Of a stretch of 64,000 nt of DNA, positions 27,273 to 36,892 are shown in pieces. The DNA comes from DASVTR01 sp033855775 (GTDB lineage: Bacteria; Acidobacteriota; Blastocatellia; Pyrinomonadales; Pyrinomonadaceae), in the NCBI GenBank assembly GCA_033855775.1, contig JAWVFT010000014.1, positions 1-64,000 of the forward strand, read 5' to 3'. Under the pieces are notes generated by a model. The model did not search any database. It was not told where the DNA came from and worked only from the letters and a program-made list of their open reading frames with translations. The translations under genes were made by a program, and so were the position numbers. The first letter of the stretch is position 1. The number at the start of each line of letters is the position of its first letter.

Positions 27273-28439
27273 TCACCTTCCCTTCTTCAAGAACAAGCGC
27301 AGCCCCTTGCGCACGTCTATAGCGAACGCTTCATCATAGACTTCGCGCATCAGCCGCGCCGTGCGTTCCCAACTAAAAAGGGCTGCGCGCAGCTTTCCGG
27401 CATCGGCCACGCGGCGGCGCAGATTTTCATCATTGAGCAGCGAGACGACGGCGCGCGCGAGTTCCTTTTCATCCTCCGGGGCGACCGTCAAGGCCGCATC
27501 GCCGACGACTTCCGTGATGCTCGGAAGACGACTGACGACGCAGGCCGCGCCGCAGGCCATCGCTTCGAGCGGCGGCAAGCCGAAGCCCTCGGACAGAGAC
27601 GGATAGACGAACGCGCGGCATGATGAATAGAGAGAGCGCAGGTCTTCGTCAGGCAGATAGCCCGTGAAGACGACGCGCCCGGCCAAGCCCGCGGCCCCTG
27701 CCTGCGCAAAGAGGTCTTCCGTCAACCATCCTTTCTTTCCCGCGATGACAAGTTGCAAAGGCGTCTTCGTCTGCGCCAGCGCTTCGCGGAACGCGCGCAG
27801 GAGCGTCGGCAAATTCTTGCGCGGCTCAAGAGTTCCGACGAAGAGCAGAAAGTCTTCTTCTATTCCGAGCCGCCGTCTGGTCGCCTGCGCTTCGGTCGCA
27901 TCCACTGGCCGGAAGACGCTGCGCGCCGCTTCCGGCACGGCCACGACGCGGTTGCTTTCGATGGAGAGATGCGCGCAGACTTCGCGGCGCACGCTCTCCG
28001 TCGGAGTGACAATCAGAGTCGCCGCGCGACACATCAAAGGAAAGCGTCGTCGCGCCCGCCGCACGCGCGCCGCCTCGTGCGTCTCAGGCAGCAACAGCAG
28101 AGAGAGGTCGTGAATCGTCAACACGGTCGGGCAGACTTTCCGCAGCGGCGCTTCGTAGTTAGTTCCGTGAAAGAGCGCGAGTCGTTGCTGGCGTATGTAT
28201 CGCGGCAGCCCGAAGAGAAACCAGCGGCGATTGAGCAAGCCCGCCTGCGCTTCAACCAGATGCAGGTTCGGCGGCAACGATTCTTCGCCCGCGCTCGCGG
28301 GCCAGAACGGGCGCGGCGAAATCAACTCGAACTCATCCGGCGGCGCAGCTATCGCCAGCGCGCGGGCCAACTCAAACGTGTAGTGCCCAACGCCCGTCTT
28401 CGGCTCACTCAGCGGCAAACCATCAAGGCCAATACGCAT
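27273..28439 (-). CDS. Glycosyltransferase family 4
   Basis: The 388-residue GT-B enzyme starts MRIGLDGLPLSEPKTGVGHY, the classic opening of GT4 mannosyl- and rhamnosyltransferases in glycan loci. The C-terminal half has FLLFVGTLEPRKNLPTLL and the nucleotide-sugar binding helix YPSLSEGFGLPPLEAMACG with the E.FGLP.LE motif. It is soluble or peripheral and acts at the cytoplasmic face of the inner membrane. The sugar cannot be assigned. It is the last of four same-strand glycan genes (32828 down to 27273) and ends at a bidirectional terminator. Confidence 0.88.
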   Translation of the reverse strand: MRIGLDGLPLSEPKTGVGHYTFELARALAIAAPPDEFELISPRPFWPASAGEESLPPNLHLVEAQAGLLNRRWFLFGLPRYIRQQRLALFHGTNYEAPLRKVCPTVLTIHDLSLLLLPETHEAARVRRARRRFPLMCRAATLIVTPTESVRREVCAHLSIESNRVVAVPEAARSVFRPVDATEAQATRRRLGIEEDFLLFVGTLEPRKNLPTLLRAFREALAQTKTPLQLVIAGKKGWLTEDLFAQAGAAGLAGRVVFTGYLPDEDLRSLYSSCRAFVYPSLSEGFGLPPLEAMACGAACVVSRLPSITEVVGDAALTVAPEDEKELARAVVSLLNDENLRRRVADAGKLRAALFSWERTARLMREVYDEAFAIDVRKGLRLFLKKGR

Positions 28440-28532
28440 ACAGTCAAGGATGAACGAAGCGCCGGAAACTAAGGATGAAAGCCTTGCTGTTATTCGCTCA
28501 TCGTTTCGAGTTTCGCGTTCGTAGTCTTTCTC

Positions 28533-29858
28533 TCAACTCTTCGTTATCGCTGAAATCTCGGTCGCCGTTTTCTTCAGCGTCGGTTCAGGAATCTGCGCGC
28601 CGAGCCAGTCGCTCACGAGCGCGCCCGCTCGTTCGGCCAGCGGCGCAGAGAGAGAGCGAGCGCGAAAGCTCTGCGCGTGCGAGACGAACTCGACGATTGA
28701 TTGCGCGTAGCTCTCCGGCGCGTGTTGCTCCAAGAGAACACGGCGTCCATGTTGACCCATCGCGGCGAAGCGCGCGGGGTCTGCCAGAAACTCGTTGAGG
28801 AGCTCTTGAATATCGAGAGCTTCGCGCTCAGGCTCGACGAAAGCCACGGCTGCGGCGGGCAGCGTCGAGTACCAACCGACGCGGCTGACGAGACTCGGCA
28901 GCGCGTGTTTCCAGATGCGCAACTGGCTGCCGGAAGCTTCGCCCATCGTCGGGTAGCGCAGGTTGATGGCGAGAGAGGCGCGAGCGAGCGCCGCGTCCAA
29001 CTCATCTTCCGGCACGTAGCCATGAACTTTCACCAACGCCTTCAAGCCTAACTGTCGAATGCGCGCTCGTAGTTGTCGCCCGTCAATCAAGACTTGCCCG
29101 TAGATGTCCAGCCGAAACTGCTCGCGCGCCGGGTACGCGGCCAGAGCTTCGAGCGTTTCTTCCAGCCGGCGGTTGCGTCCCAGATAACCGAAGATGATGA
29201 GACGAAAGGGCGGCTCGCTTCGTTTATCGCTCGCGCTCGCGGCTGAAGCCGTCGCGTCCGGCGGTGGTCCCGCGCTAAACGGCAAGGGCAGATAAGCCAC
29301 GGGCCAGCGATTCTCTGCCGACAGCTTTTCGTAAGTCGAGCGCGTGTGCGCGACGACGCCGAGCGCGTTTTCAAGCGCGAGCGCGGTCAGCGGATAACGC
29401 TCCGCCATCTCGTCAATGTTCCGCGCCTCGCTTCGATAGCAAGCTTCGCCCGCGCGTCGTCCTTCCGCGCCGTAGTGTTGCTCCATCACTTCGAGGTACG
29501 AAGGCAAATCGCGCTGCTGGACTCTGTAAAGGCCGTCGAAGAAATGATGAAGACGTTCGTCATGCAAGACGACGATGCCCGCGTGACGGCGACTGGCTTG
29601 CCAGATTGAGCCGTGAAAGAGCGGGTTGTTGCCGATGTGATAAAAGCTCATGTCGGCGCGATTGAGTTCTTCCCAGGCGATATGGTCGGGCTGGTAGACA
29701 CGAACCCGTGCATGCTCACGCAAGCTCTCGTCCCACTCGCGGTTGTCTGTCCACAAGATGACTTCGGCGCGCTCGCTTAAGGCCGCTAACACGCGCGTCG
29801 TGTAGTGCGCGATGTCCGTGCTCGCTGGCGGCAGCGGTGAAAACCAGTTCAGCTTCAT
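28533..29858 (-). CDS. Glycosyltransferase, GT4-like
   Basis: The 441-residue GT-B-type protein starts at ATG 29858 (MKLNWFSPLPPASTDIAHYT), overlapping the upstream glycosyltransferase stop by four bases. GYLGRNRRLEETLEAL in the C-terminal half matches the GT4 beta-strand and loop that bind the donor, followed by VKVHGYVPEDELDAALARA and GSQLRIWKHALPSLVSRVGWY near the usual E-x7-E position; this part is less canonical than its neighbours. A longer frame starts at 29933 but would run back through the upstream gene. The product is likely a further transferase of the same surface glycan. Confidence 0.8.
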   Translation of the reverse strand: MKLNWFSPLPPASTDIAHYTTRVLAALSERAEVILWTDNREWDESLREHARVRVYQPDHIAWEELNRADMSFYHIGNNPLFHGSIWQASRRHAGIVVLHDERLHHFFDGLYRVQQRDLPSYLEVMEQHYGAEGRRAGEACYRSEARNIDEMAERYPLTALALENALGVVAHTRSTYEKLSAENRWPVAYLPLPFSAGPPPDATASAASASDKRSEPPFRLIIFGYLGRNRRLEETLEALAAYPAREQFRLDIYGQVLIDGRQLRARIRQLGLKALVKVHGYVPEDELDAALARASLAINLRYPTMGEASGSQLRIWKHALPSLVSRVGWYSTLPAAAVAFVEPEREALDIQELLNEFLADPARFAAMGQHGRRVLLEQHAPESYAQSIVEFVSHAQSFRARSLSAPLAERAGALVSDWLGAQIPEPTLKKTATEISAITKS

Positions 29859-30904
29859 CCGAGTAATTTCCGCACGACGTTGGCCCACGTAATCCCCAAC
29901 TTCTCGTAGCGAGCGCGGCCACGCGCGCCCCATTCGCGCGCCTCCGCTTCATGCTCCCAGAGATAGTCCATGGCGGCGGCCAAACTCTCAGCCGTCGGCT
30001 CCGCGATTAAGCCCGTTTCGTTATCCCGCACAAATTCCAGCGGGCCGCCGGAGTCCGTGCAGGTGATGAGCGGCTTTGAAGCGAGCATCGCTTCAAGCGT
30101 AACATAGCCGTAGTCTTCGTCAATCGGAGGATAAAGGACGCCGCGCGCTTCGCTGTACAGCCGACGCTTCTCATCCTCCGTCACCTGCCCCAACCATTCG
30201 ACGCGCTGTTGAGCTTTGAGCTTGCGCGCTAGTTGCTTGAGTTCGTCAACGTAAGACGGATAATCCGGCGTGCCCGCGAAGCGCACTCGCACGGGCTGGC
30301 GCGTTTGCGCCAGGGCTTCGAGCACGAGCGATTGCCGCTTCGGGCGACACAGGCGGCTCGGAAAAAAAAGATAGTCGGCGGTCGAGTCCGCGCAGTAAAA
30401 CTTCTCCGCGAACGGCGGCGGATGATAGAGCGGCGCCGCATCCAGCCCGCAATACTCCTTGAGCCGCCGCGCCACGTTTCCCGAATTGGCGTAGAGAGCT
30501 TTGGCCTCTACCAGCAGCCTGCGGTCTGCCGTTTGAATCGCGTCGCGCACCTGCGCCCCGTCCGGCGCGTAGATTAAATCGCCGAGCGGGTGATCCCACA
30601 ATTCGTAAGCCGTGCGATGCTGGTGCAGAATCCAGACGACCTTGTTCGGATGTGGAATCAGGTAGGCCGGAAACTTCAGGCCGATTAACAAATCAACGGG
30701 CGTTCCGGCGACCTCCGTTAAGTCAAGCAGACGGCACGCTAGCATGTGGTCAAGAATCTTTTCCGGCGGATACCACTTGAAGGGAACGGCGACGATTTCC
30801 GCTTCGTGCCCTTCCCGGCAAAGCGCGTCGCGCAATCCTTCGGCGTGCGCTTCCGCGCCTCCGCGAATGAACGGCACCTGCGCCGTCGCAATCAAAATTC
30901 TCAT
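29855..30904 (-). CDS. Glycosyltransferase family 4
   Basis: The 349-residue GT-B enzyme starts MRILIATAQVPFIRGGAEAH, a common GT4 opening with the GGAE loop. The C-terminal half has YLFFPSRLCRPKRQSLVLEAL and GVLYPPIDEDYGYVTLEAML, the E.YG.VTLEAM variant of the donor-binding helix, then a GGPLEFV-type loop. The protein is cytosolic or peripheral. It overlaps the next gene by four bases and follows the methyltransferase gene by 79 bp, so the four genes from 32828 to 27273 look like one operon. Confidence 0.88.
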   Translation of the reverse strand: MRILIATAQVPFIRGGAEAHAEGLRDALCREGHEAEIVAVPFKWYPPEKILDHMLACRLLDLTEVAGTPVDLLIGLKFPAYLIPHPNKVVWILHQHRTAYELWDHPLGDLIYAPDGAQVRDAIQTADRRLLVEAKALYANSGNVARRLKEYCGLDAAPLYHPPPFAEKFYCADSTADYLFFPSRLCRPKRQSLVLEALAQTRQPVRVRFAGTPDYPSYVDELKQLARKLKAQQRVEWLGQVTEDEKRRLYSEARGVLYPPIDEDYGYVTLEAMLASKPLITCTDSGGPLEFVRDNETGLIAEPTAESLAAAMDYLWEHEAEAREWGARGRARYEKLGITWANVVRKLLG

Positions 30905-30983
30905 TGGATAATCAGCAGCCGGTCATCCGCAGTCTGCAATCGGCTGGAAGCTTTTCGCTGACCACTGATAACCGTCTTGCCAT

Positions 30984-32828
30984 TCAAATTTTCCAGCCGA
31001 CGACGGCGTAGTCCATCGGGCCGTAGAAGTATTGGTTAAAGCGTTTGACGATTTCCGAATCGCCCGCGATGGGCTCGGCATCCGACGGATTGAGCCGGAG
31101 GATTTCCACACGGTTCAAGCCTCTCGATTCGAGGAAGAATTTCATGACGGGCGCGGGCAGCGGATTGCGATGCGTCGGGTCGAAGTAGAAGTTGCAACTG
31201 CCGACCAGCACGTTCTCAGGATTCGGCGTTTCAAAGATGACCAGCCCGCCCGGCTTAAGCACACGAACCGTCTCGTCCAACAATCGCAGCAGCGTCTCCA
31301 AGGGCAAGTGCTCGATGATATGAAAGCCCGTCAACGCGCCGAGGCTCTCGTCGGGCAACCGGCGCAAGCAATCCATCAAGTCTGCTTCGACGACCGCGAG
31401 GCCGCGCTCGCGCCCGCTCTCTATGAGCGCGCGATTTGAATCGACGCCGCTGGCCGGGATGTTCCATTCACGCAGGAGTTCGAGCCATTCGCCGCGCCCG
31501 CAGCCGATGTCCAGCAAAGGCTGCGACGCGGACGTGAGGCGCGCTTGCTCGACCAGCGGTTGGTAGACTTGCAAGCGCTCTTTTATCTCCGAAGCGCTGC
31601 CACGGAAACTCTCTTCGAGCGCTAGATACAGAGCGTCGTGCAGGTGCTCTCGTTCGTCCGCGAAGATTTCCGTTTGCCTGCTGTCAAAGATTTCCGTTTG
31701 GCTGTTGTCAAACGATACGGGCGCAGGCTTGCTCGTCTCTTCCAGCAGGCGCGCGACGCGTTGCCCCTGCAAAGCCAACTCGGCGCGCACCTCCTGCTCT
31801 TTTTGAAAGACTCGCTGTAGCTCGTCGCGCAGTTGGCTGGAGAGCCGCCCGGCTTCGGCTCGCGCGTTCCGCATTGACTCATCCGCGCGCGCTGATGCTC
31901 CCGCCTGCTGCTCGTTCTGTCGCGTCTCAAGCTCGCGCATCTCTCTTTGCCAGTGAGCGACGGCCTTGTCAATCAACACGTCGAACTGTCGCTTAACAAG
32001 TTCGACGCGCTCTGCCATTTCCTCCTGCATCGCGTAGAGACGCGCGATGAGTTTATTCTGCACGAGGTCGAAGCGCGCGGAGAGCGATTGCTCCAGGGCT
32101 TGCTGCGCGGCGGCCAGAGTTTGCTGTTGAGCGTTCGAGTCGCGCTCTGATGCGGCGAGTTGCGCGAGAGCGCGCTCGACTTCAAGCCCGTGACGGCTGA
32201 GAGCCTGGCTGAGATGGTTGGCGTAGTCAACGACGAGTTGCTGTTGGGCGAGCATGTGCGCTTCAAATTGCTGTTGATGCCGCGCGCTCGACGGGAGCCG
32301 GACGATGCCGACGCAGAGCCGCAGCAGATAGCCGGCGAGCGGCAGGCGATACAACTGGCGCACGGCGGCGGGCACGAACAAGCCTTTGACACGAACGCGC
32401 TTGGACCTGCCTTCGGTCGAATAACGCAGCCGCGCCAGCACGTCTATCTTGTTGAGACGGCCATCGCGCAGGCTCTCTATGAAAGCCTTGTAGCCGGTCG
32501 CGTCTGGGCCGCGCTTGAGGATGGCGCGGTAGGCGTTCTGTATAAAATTGCGGTCGTGATATTTGAGCAGGTCGCGCGCGTGATACCGGTCGTCTGCGCG
32601 CGGCTCGAAGTCAGGCTGCAAGGCGAGTTGCACGCCGTCGAGCGCGGTCAACGAAGGAAAGCCTTCGGCTGTGGCAGACGCTTGCTCAAGGCGCATCGCG
32701 GCGGGCGAAGGCGCAGCCGAAGAAGCGATGTTATCAACTGCGCTGCCCGCGCTCTGTGCGCGCCGCGCGCCTTCGCGCAGCTTGTCCATCAGGCTCTCGA
32801 TTGTAATCTGCGGATTGTTAATCTCCAT
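30984..32828 (-). CDS. DUF4214-coiled-coil-methyltransferase fusion
   Basis: The 614-residue protein has three parts. Residues about 80-145 (LKYHDRNFIQNAYRAILKRG and LRYSTEGRSKRVRVKG) look like a single DUF4214 unit. Residues about 190-385 are a long Gln/Glu/Ala-rich coiled coil. Residues 438-614 are a class I methyltransferase with motif I LLDIGCGRGEW, HIIEHLPLETLLRLL and FETPNPENVLVG, a type common in polysaccharide loci. In the O9a enzyme WbdD a coiled coil sets chain length while a methyltransferase and kinase cap the chain; the kinase is absent here. By analogy this protein could cap or measure a glycan. A short internal duplication (QTEIF occurs twice near residue 390) is visible. Confidence 0.82.
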   Translation of the reverse strand: MEINNPQITIESLMDKLREGARRAQSAGSAVDNIASSAAPSPAAMRLEQASATAEGFPSLTALDGVQLALQPDFEPRADDRYHARDLLKYHDRNFIQNAYRAILKRGPDATGYKAFIESLRDGRLNKIDVLARLRYSTEGRSKRVRVKGLFVPAAVRQLYRLPLAGYLLRLCVGIVRLPSSARHQQQFEAHMLAQQQLVVDYANHLSQALSRHGLEVERALAQLAASERDSNAQQQTLAAAQQALEQSLSARFDLVQNKLIARLYAMQEEMAERVELVKRQFDVLIDKAVAHWQREMRELETRQNEQQAGASARADESMRNARAEAGRLSSQLRDELQRVFQKEQEVRAELALQGQRVARLLEETSKPAPVSFDNSQTEIFDSRQTEIFADEREHLHDALYLALEESFRGSASEIKERLQVYQPLVEQARLTSASQPLLDIGCGRGEWLELLREWNIPASGVDSNRALIESGRERGLAVVEADLMDCLRRLPDESLGALTGFHIIEHLPLETLLRLLDETVRVLKPGGLVIFETPNPENVLVGSCNFYFDPTHRNPLPAPVMKFFLESRGLNRVEILRLNPSDAEPIAGDSEIVKRFNQYFYGPMDYAVVGWKI

Positions 32829-32903
32829 CGTCTATGCTCTGCGTGTGAGCGTTATGAAAGTAACGCAAAACCGTGAAAAAGACGAGAGAGCAATAATAGA
32901 GCA

Positions 32904-32942
32904 GCCCGCATGACTTTGGCTCTTAAGCAAAGTCATGCGGGC
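32904..32942 (-). terminator. Long hairpin downstream of the propeller gene
   Basis: A 15-bp perfect stem (GCCCGCATGACTTTG with its complement) encloses a nine-base loop. It lies 27 bp after the stop of the leftward gene at 32969-35359 and before the methyltransferase operon. The U-run after it is poor, so it may also be an mRNA-stabilising structure. Confidence 0.65.
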
Positions 32943-32968
32943 CGGTTTCGTCTGCCGTACGGGCAGGA

Positions 32969-35359
32969 TTAGTTGATGGTGATGTGCGGGGCCGTGTCTG
33001 CCGGGCGACTCGTGTAAGTGACGCCGCCGATTGTGACGCTGACGATGATGGGAACGTCGCCCGCGCCCGCCAGCGTCGCCGGAAGTTGAACGTTGATTTG
33101 GTCAACGCCGGGCATGTCGGTCGGGCCGACCAGCAGGATGTTTGCAACGCCTGTGATGTCGGTCGTGCCGATGCGAACGGTGACGGTGCTAGGCGTCATG
33201 TTGCGCACGCCGGTCAGCATAATCTGCAAGATGGTCGGCACGCTCGTGCCGCCGCTATTGAGCGAGGTCACGGTGAACGGCTCAGGCGTCGGGGCCGCAG
33301 GGTTCGTGACGTTGAGCACGATGGCGCGACCCCCGGCATCGTTCGTGGTCGAGAAGATGTCGGGCTGCGTCGGGTTGATTTGAATCGTGCTGCGAATGAC
33401 GGAGCCGTTGTTGTTGATAGTGACCGGATAGGTGTTGGTTCCGATTGTCGCGGCGAGCCCGACCGGCACGACGAAGCGAATCTCGTTAGGCATGATTGAG
33501 AGCAGGCCCGCGCTGGCGGTGTTGACCGAGACGGTCACGCCGCTCATCTCGACGGGCAGCGGCGGACGGCGCAGCGACTCGGAAGCTCCGGTCGCCACCT
33601 GCGTGCCGGGCGCAAGCGTGCTGGTCGAACGAATGATGCCAATCATGCCGGGCGCGAGGCCGTTGACGGCTGGCGGCGTCGGGCTAGGCGTAGCGATGGG
33701 ACGCTGGCTGGCTCCGGTAAAGAAGGAGACGGTCGGCGAAGCGACCTCCGTGCCGGCGCGCGTCAAGAGGTAAAAGCCTTCGGCGGAGCCGTCAGCGTTG
33801 CCGCCGCCAAGCTCCGTGCCTTCCATGCTGAAAGCGATGCGGTCGCGCGTGTTGCTCGGAAACGGTTGCAGCCTGAAAGAGAGCGTATTGAAGGTGTTGC
33901 TCAGGCGCGTGAAGCTGATGGTCGCGGGCGGCACGGGCGTGGAGAAGACCTGCACGCGCCCGTTTGGATTCAAGCCGTCGGCGGCGGTCGGCGGCACCGT
34001 GCCGTCGGCGCGGAAGTTGAGGGCCGAAGCGAAGATGAGCGTCGTGTTGTCGAAAGTGAAAGTCGGAAAGCGCTGCACGTCGGAACCGGAAGTGGCGCGC
34101 GGGCCGACCTGCGTGAAAGTGTCGCTCGTGACGTTGTAGACGAAGATGGCCGGATTGGCCTGAGCCGTGCCGTTGGTCTTCGGGTCGGCGGAATAAGATT
34201 CGAAGGCGACGAGATTGCCGTCGCGGCTAATCCTGCGCCCGGCGTTGAAGACGTTGATGACGAAGCCCGTGACGGGCGAAGTCGTGCGCGTCGCCTGTCG
34301 CGTGACGGTCGCAGTCGTGCCGTCAAACGTCCCCAGGTAGACTTCGCCGTTGTTGTCCGCGTTGTTGCCTGTGCCGCCGATGCTGATGTTCGCGTTCGAG
34401 AAGAAACTGAGCGCGACGGTGCCCGGCAAGGTCTGCCCCGCGAGCGTCGGGTTGCTATTGAAAATCGGATTGTTGGCGGAGGTCGTCGTCGTGCTGGTCA
34501 ACTGCACGGTCGTCGCCGTGAGACGGTTGTAGAGAAAGACTTCGGGATTGAAATCGGCGTTGCCGCCCGTCAGGTTGCGCGTCGAGACGAAAGCGACGAC
34601 CGAAGCATTGTCGTTGGCCGAAGCCTCGCGGTTGTCGAAAGCGACGAAGGGCGAAGTGGTCGCCGTGCCGGGCGTCGGCGTGCGACTCGCAGGCGTGTCC
34701 GTGACGCGCGTGAACGTGCCGGCCGTCAAGTCTGTCAAAGGCTCTTCGACGCCGCTTGAAAGGTCGGCTGCCGGGTTGGCGACCGCCGGAATAAAATAGA
34801 TAAAGACTTCCTGATTGCCGTCTGCGGACAAAGCCGTGTGGTTGGCGGCTGTGTTGCCGTCGTAGTCGGCGGGCGTCGGCGCGTTGGAACTGAAGATAAT
34901 CCAGCGCCCGTTGCTGCTCAGCACGGGTTGATTGTTGCTGACCTCGACATCAATGGCGCAGCCGGGAATCGGCGTCGGCGCGGGCGTCGGCGTGGGCGTC
35001 GGGCTAGGACTCGGCGTCGGCGTCGGGCTTGGCGTCGGGCATGCGCTGGCGGCTCTGAGCGCGCTCTTGGTGTTGGTGATTTGAAAGATTCGCCGCTGCG
35101 CGTAGTCGAAGAGAAAAATCTCGCGGTTGCCGTCGGCGTTATTGCGGGTCGCGGTCTTCTCCGTCGCAATGTCGCCCGTTGATTCGAAGACGACGAAGCG
35201 CCCGTTAAGGCTCATGTCGCCGACGTATGTGTTGCCGACCGAAGAAGAACTAATCTGCGTGACGAAGGTGTCTGGATTCTGAGCCTGAGCGGCGACGAAC
35301 GCGCCCGTCAACAGAATGCACATTAAGGCCACGCATGACAAACGAAAAGCTTGCTTCAC
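32969..35359 (-). CDS. Secreted beta-propeller protein with Thr-Pro linker and TIGR03437-like C-terminus
   Basis: The 796-residue protein starts with GTG 35359, preceded by GGAGG, and has a signal peptide (about 1-26, ending AQAQN). The N-terminal two thirds contain repeated blades of TolB/WD40 type, such as GNREIFLFDYAQRRIFQIT and NPEVFLYNRLTATTVQLT. A Thr/Ser-Pro linker of about 25 residues near 112-135 interrupts the first blades. From about 560 the sequence is Ig-like and beta-rich, including LLSIMPNEIRFVVPVGL, similar to the C-terminal domain family TIGR03437 described from Solibacter-type acidobacteria. It is probably surface-exposed. No enzyme motif was seen. A long GC-rich leader precedes it. 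Confidence 0.78.
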   Translation of the reverse strand: MKQAFRLSCVALMCILLTGAFVAAQAQNPDTFVTQISSSSVGNTYVGDMSLNGRFVVFESTGDIATEKTATRNNADGNREIFLFDYAQRRIFQITNTKSALRAASACPTPSPTPTPSPSPTPTPTPAPTPIPGCAIDVEVSNNQPVLSSNGRWIIFSSNAPTPADYDGNTAANHTALSADGNQEVFIYFIPAVANPAADLSSGVEEPLTDLTAGTFTRVTDTPASRTPTPGTATTSPFVAFDNREASANDNASVVAFVSTRNLTGGNADFNPEVFLYNRLTATTVQLTSTTTTSANNPIFNSNPTLAGQTLPGTVALSFFSNANISIGGTGNNADNNGEVYLGTFDGTTATVTRQATRTTSPVTGFVINVFNAGRRISRDGNLVAFESYSADPKTNGTAQANPAIFVYNVTSDTFTQVGPRATSGSDVQRFPTFTFDNTTLIFASALNFRADGTVPPTAADGLNPNGRVQVFSTPVPPATISFTRLSNTFNTLSFRLQPFPSNTRDRIAFSMEGTELGGGNADGSAEGFYLLTRAGTEVASPTVSFFTGASQRPIATPSPTPPAVNGLAPGMIGIIRSTSTLAPGTQVATGASESLRRPPLPVEMSGVTVSVNTASAGLLSIMPNEIRFVVPVGLAATIGTNTYPVTINNNGSVIRSTIQINPTQPDIFSTTNDAGGRAIVLNVTNPAAPTPEPFTVTSLNSGGTSVPTILQIMLTGVRNMTPSTVTVRIGTTDITGVANILLVGPTDMPGVDQINVQLPATLAGAGDVPIIVSVTIGGVTYTSRPADTAPHITIN
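34975..35040 (-). repeat. Low-complexity Thr/Ser-Pro coding repeat
   Basis: A purine/pyrimidine-biased run of GGCGTC and GGGCTC-like units encodes the alternating Thr/Ser-Pro-Thr-Pro linker of the secreted propeller protein. Such runs are prone to length change by slippage. Confidence 0.7.
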
Positions 35360-35815
35360 AGATAAAGCCTCCGAATTAAAACAAGGACATAAAAGAAAAT
35401 AAATGCTCCAGGGAGCTATGAGCAGCAGTTAGCAAGCGCAGATGAGGAATCAAAGGCACACCCGCGCGGCTAAAGAACCGTCATTTTAAGCGGAAGCCAC
35501 TGACTAGCGCAAGCCAGCACAACCGGCGTCAGTCTCATAATTTCCAGTGAAGGCGAAAGGCCGGACACGAGCCTTCCCGCGAGGCGTTGCCCGCCGCTTG
35601 AGCGCGCGGCGTTTGAGCATGACACAAAGCAAAAAGCTCAAGCCTTTCTGTGAAGGCAAGGGCAGCGATTGGCTTTCGGATGCGAGCTTGATAATTATCG
35701 AGGCGATGCCCATAATTGGGCGCTTTTCGAAATAATCTTAAAACAGCCCGTCGCCTGAGCGGGCGCTTGTTGTCATGATGCAGAATTGATTCTCCAGGCG
35801 AGGAGCGAACTGAAG
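35360..35815. other. Intergenic region, no gene recognised
   Basis: This 456-bp gap separates divergent genes. It holds the leader of the propeller gene (GGAGG near 35369) and the AGGAGCG site for the isomerase. A short stem (GCCCG 35746-35750 with CGGGC 35760-35764) lies near 35755. A 62-codon frame at 35547-35735 has no family signal and odd codon use, so it is not called. Confidence 0.4.
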
Positions 35816-36889
35816 ATGGATGAGTTTGAGAGCAAGGAGGCGATGTTGTCGGAGCGAGCCGAGCGGCTGGACAAATCGAACATGGCTAAGGTCATCGAGA
35901 ACACGCCGCGACAGATTGAGAACGCTCTGGCGCAGGAACTCCCGCCCGCGCCCGAAGGCCCGTTCGATGAAGTTATCATCGCGGGCATGGGCGGCTCCGC
36001 TTTGCCTGCCGAGGTGGTCATCAATTCATTCACAGACGCTCTCAAGATTCCCATCAAAGTTATACGTCGCTACACGCTTCCGAAAGTTGACGAGAAAAGC
36101 CTCGTCATCGTCTGCTCTTTTTCGGGGAACACGGAAGAGACGCTATCGGTTATCGAAGGCTTCCCCGCCGCCGCTGCAAACGTCGTCGTCGTCACAGCCG
36201 GTGGCCGTCTGGCCGATGTGGCGGCTGAGAAATCGTTCCCGCTGATTAAGATTCCGGTCTGGCATGAGCCGGAAGGGTTTCAACCGAGGTCAGCCGTCGG
36301 ATACTTTGCGACCTACTTCGTGCGCTTGCTTGAAGCCGTCAATGCGCTGAGCGGCGCGCTGGCTCAACTCGCAGAGGTTCCCTCCTTTCTTCGTGGACTC
36401 GCGGGCGTCCGGTCGGAAGCCGAAGACTTCGCCATGTGGTTAGAGAATCGGATTCCCGTTGTTTATACGGACGAGCTTCACCTGACTTCAATCGCGCGGA
36501 TTGCGAAGATAAAGTTTAACGAGAATGCGAAGCGGCCAGCCTTCTTCAATGCTCTGCCGGAAGCCAATCACAACGAGATGATTGGTTTTACGAGAAAGGG
36601 GCTGGCGCAATTCGGACTGCTCTACCTGCACGACCCCGCGAGCCATCCCAGAATCAGGGAAAGATATTTGGTCATGAAGAAAGTCTTCATGGAAGACGGC
36701 CTGGACCATGTGGATTTTCGAGAATGGGAGATTCCCGGCCAGACTAAAATTCAGAAAACCTTCGCCGCCGTGATGCTGGCCGACTGGTGTTCCTACACGC
36801 TTGCGCTGCTCGACGGCTTCGATCCATCGCCCGTGCCTTTAGTTGAAAAATTCAAAGGCGTTCTGTCTTCCTCCTCAAACACCGGCTGA
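35816..36889 (+). CDS. Bifunctional phosphoglucose/phosphomannose isomerase
   Basis: The 357-residue SIS-domain enzyme interconverts glucose-6-P or mannose-6-P with fructose-6-P, as in the Pyrobaculum/Aeropyrum-type PGI/PMI family. Motifs are IIAGMGGSALPAEV (first SIS loop), VCSFSGNTEETLS (phosphate-binding SGNTEET) and EANHNEMIGF, which contains the catalytic Glu-His context of the family. The start at ATG 35816 is chosen because GGAG lies about eleven bases upstream; a start 30 bases earlier is less likely. The enzyme could supply mannose precursors for the nearby glycan genes. The FAD monooxygenase gene follows three bases after its stop. Confidence 0.88.
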   Translation: MDEFESKEAMLSERAERLDKSNMAKVIENTPRQIENALAQELPPAPEGPFDEVIIAGMGGSALPAEVVINSFTDALKIPIKVIRRYTLPKVDEKSLVIVCSFSGNTEETLSVIEGFPAAAANVVVVTAGGRLADVAAEKSFPLIKIPVWHEPEGFQPRSAVGYFATYFVRLLEAVNALSGALAQLAEVPSFLRGLAGVRSEAEDFAMWLENRIPVVYTDELHLTSIARIAKIKFNENAKRPAFFNALPEANHNEMIGFTRKGLAQFGLLYLHDPASHPRIRERYLVMKKVFMEDGLDHVDFREWEIPGQTKIQKTFAAVMLADWCSYTLALLDGFDPSPVPLVEKFKGVLSSSSNTG

Positions 36890-36892
36890 CCT

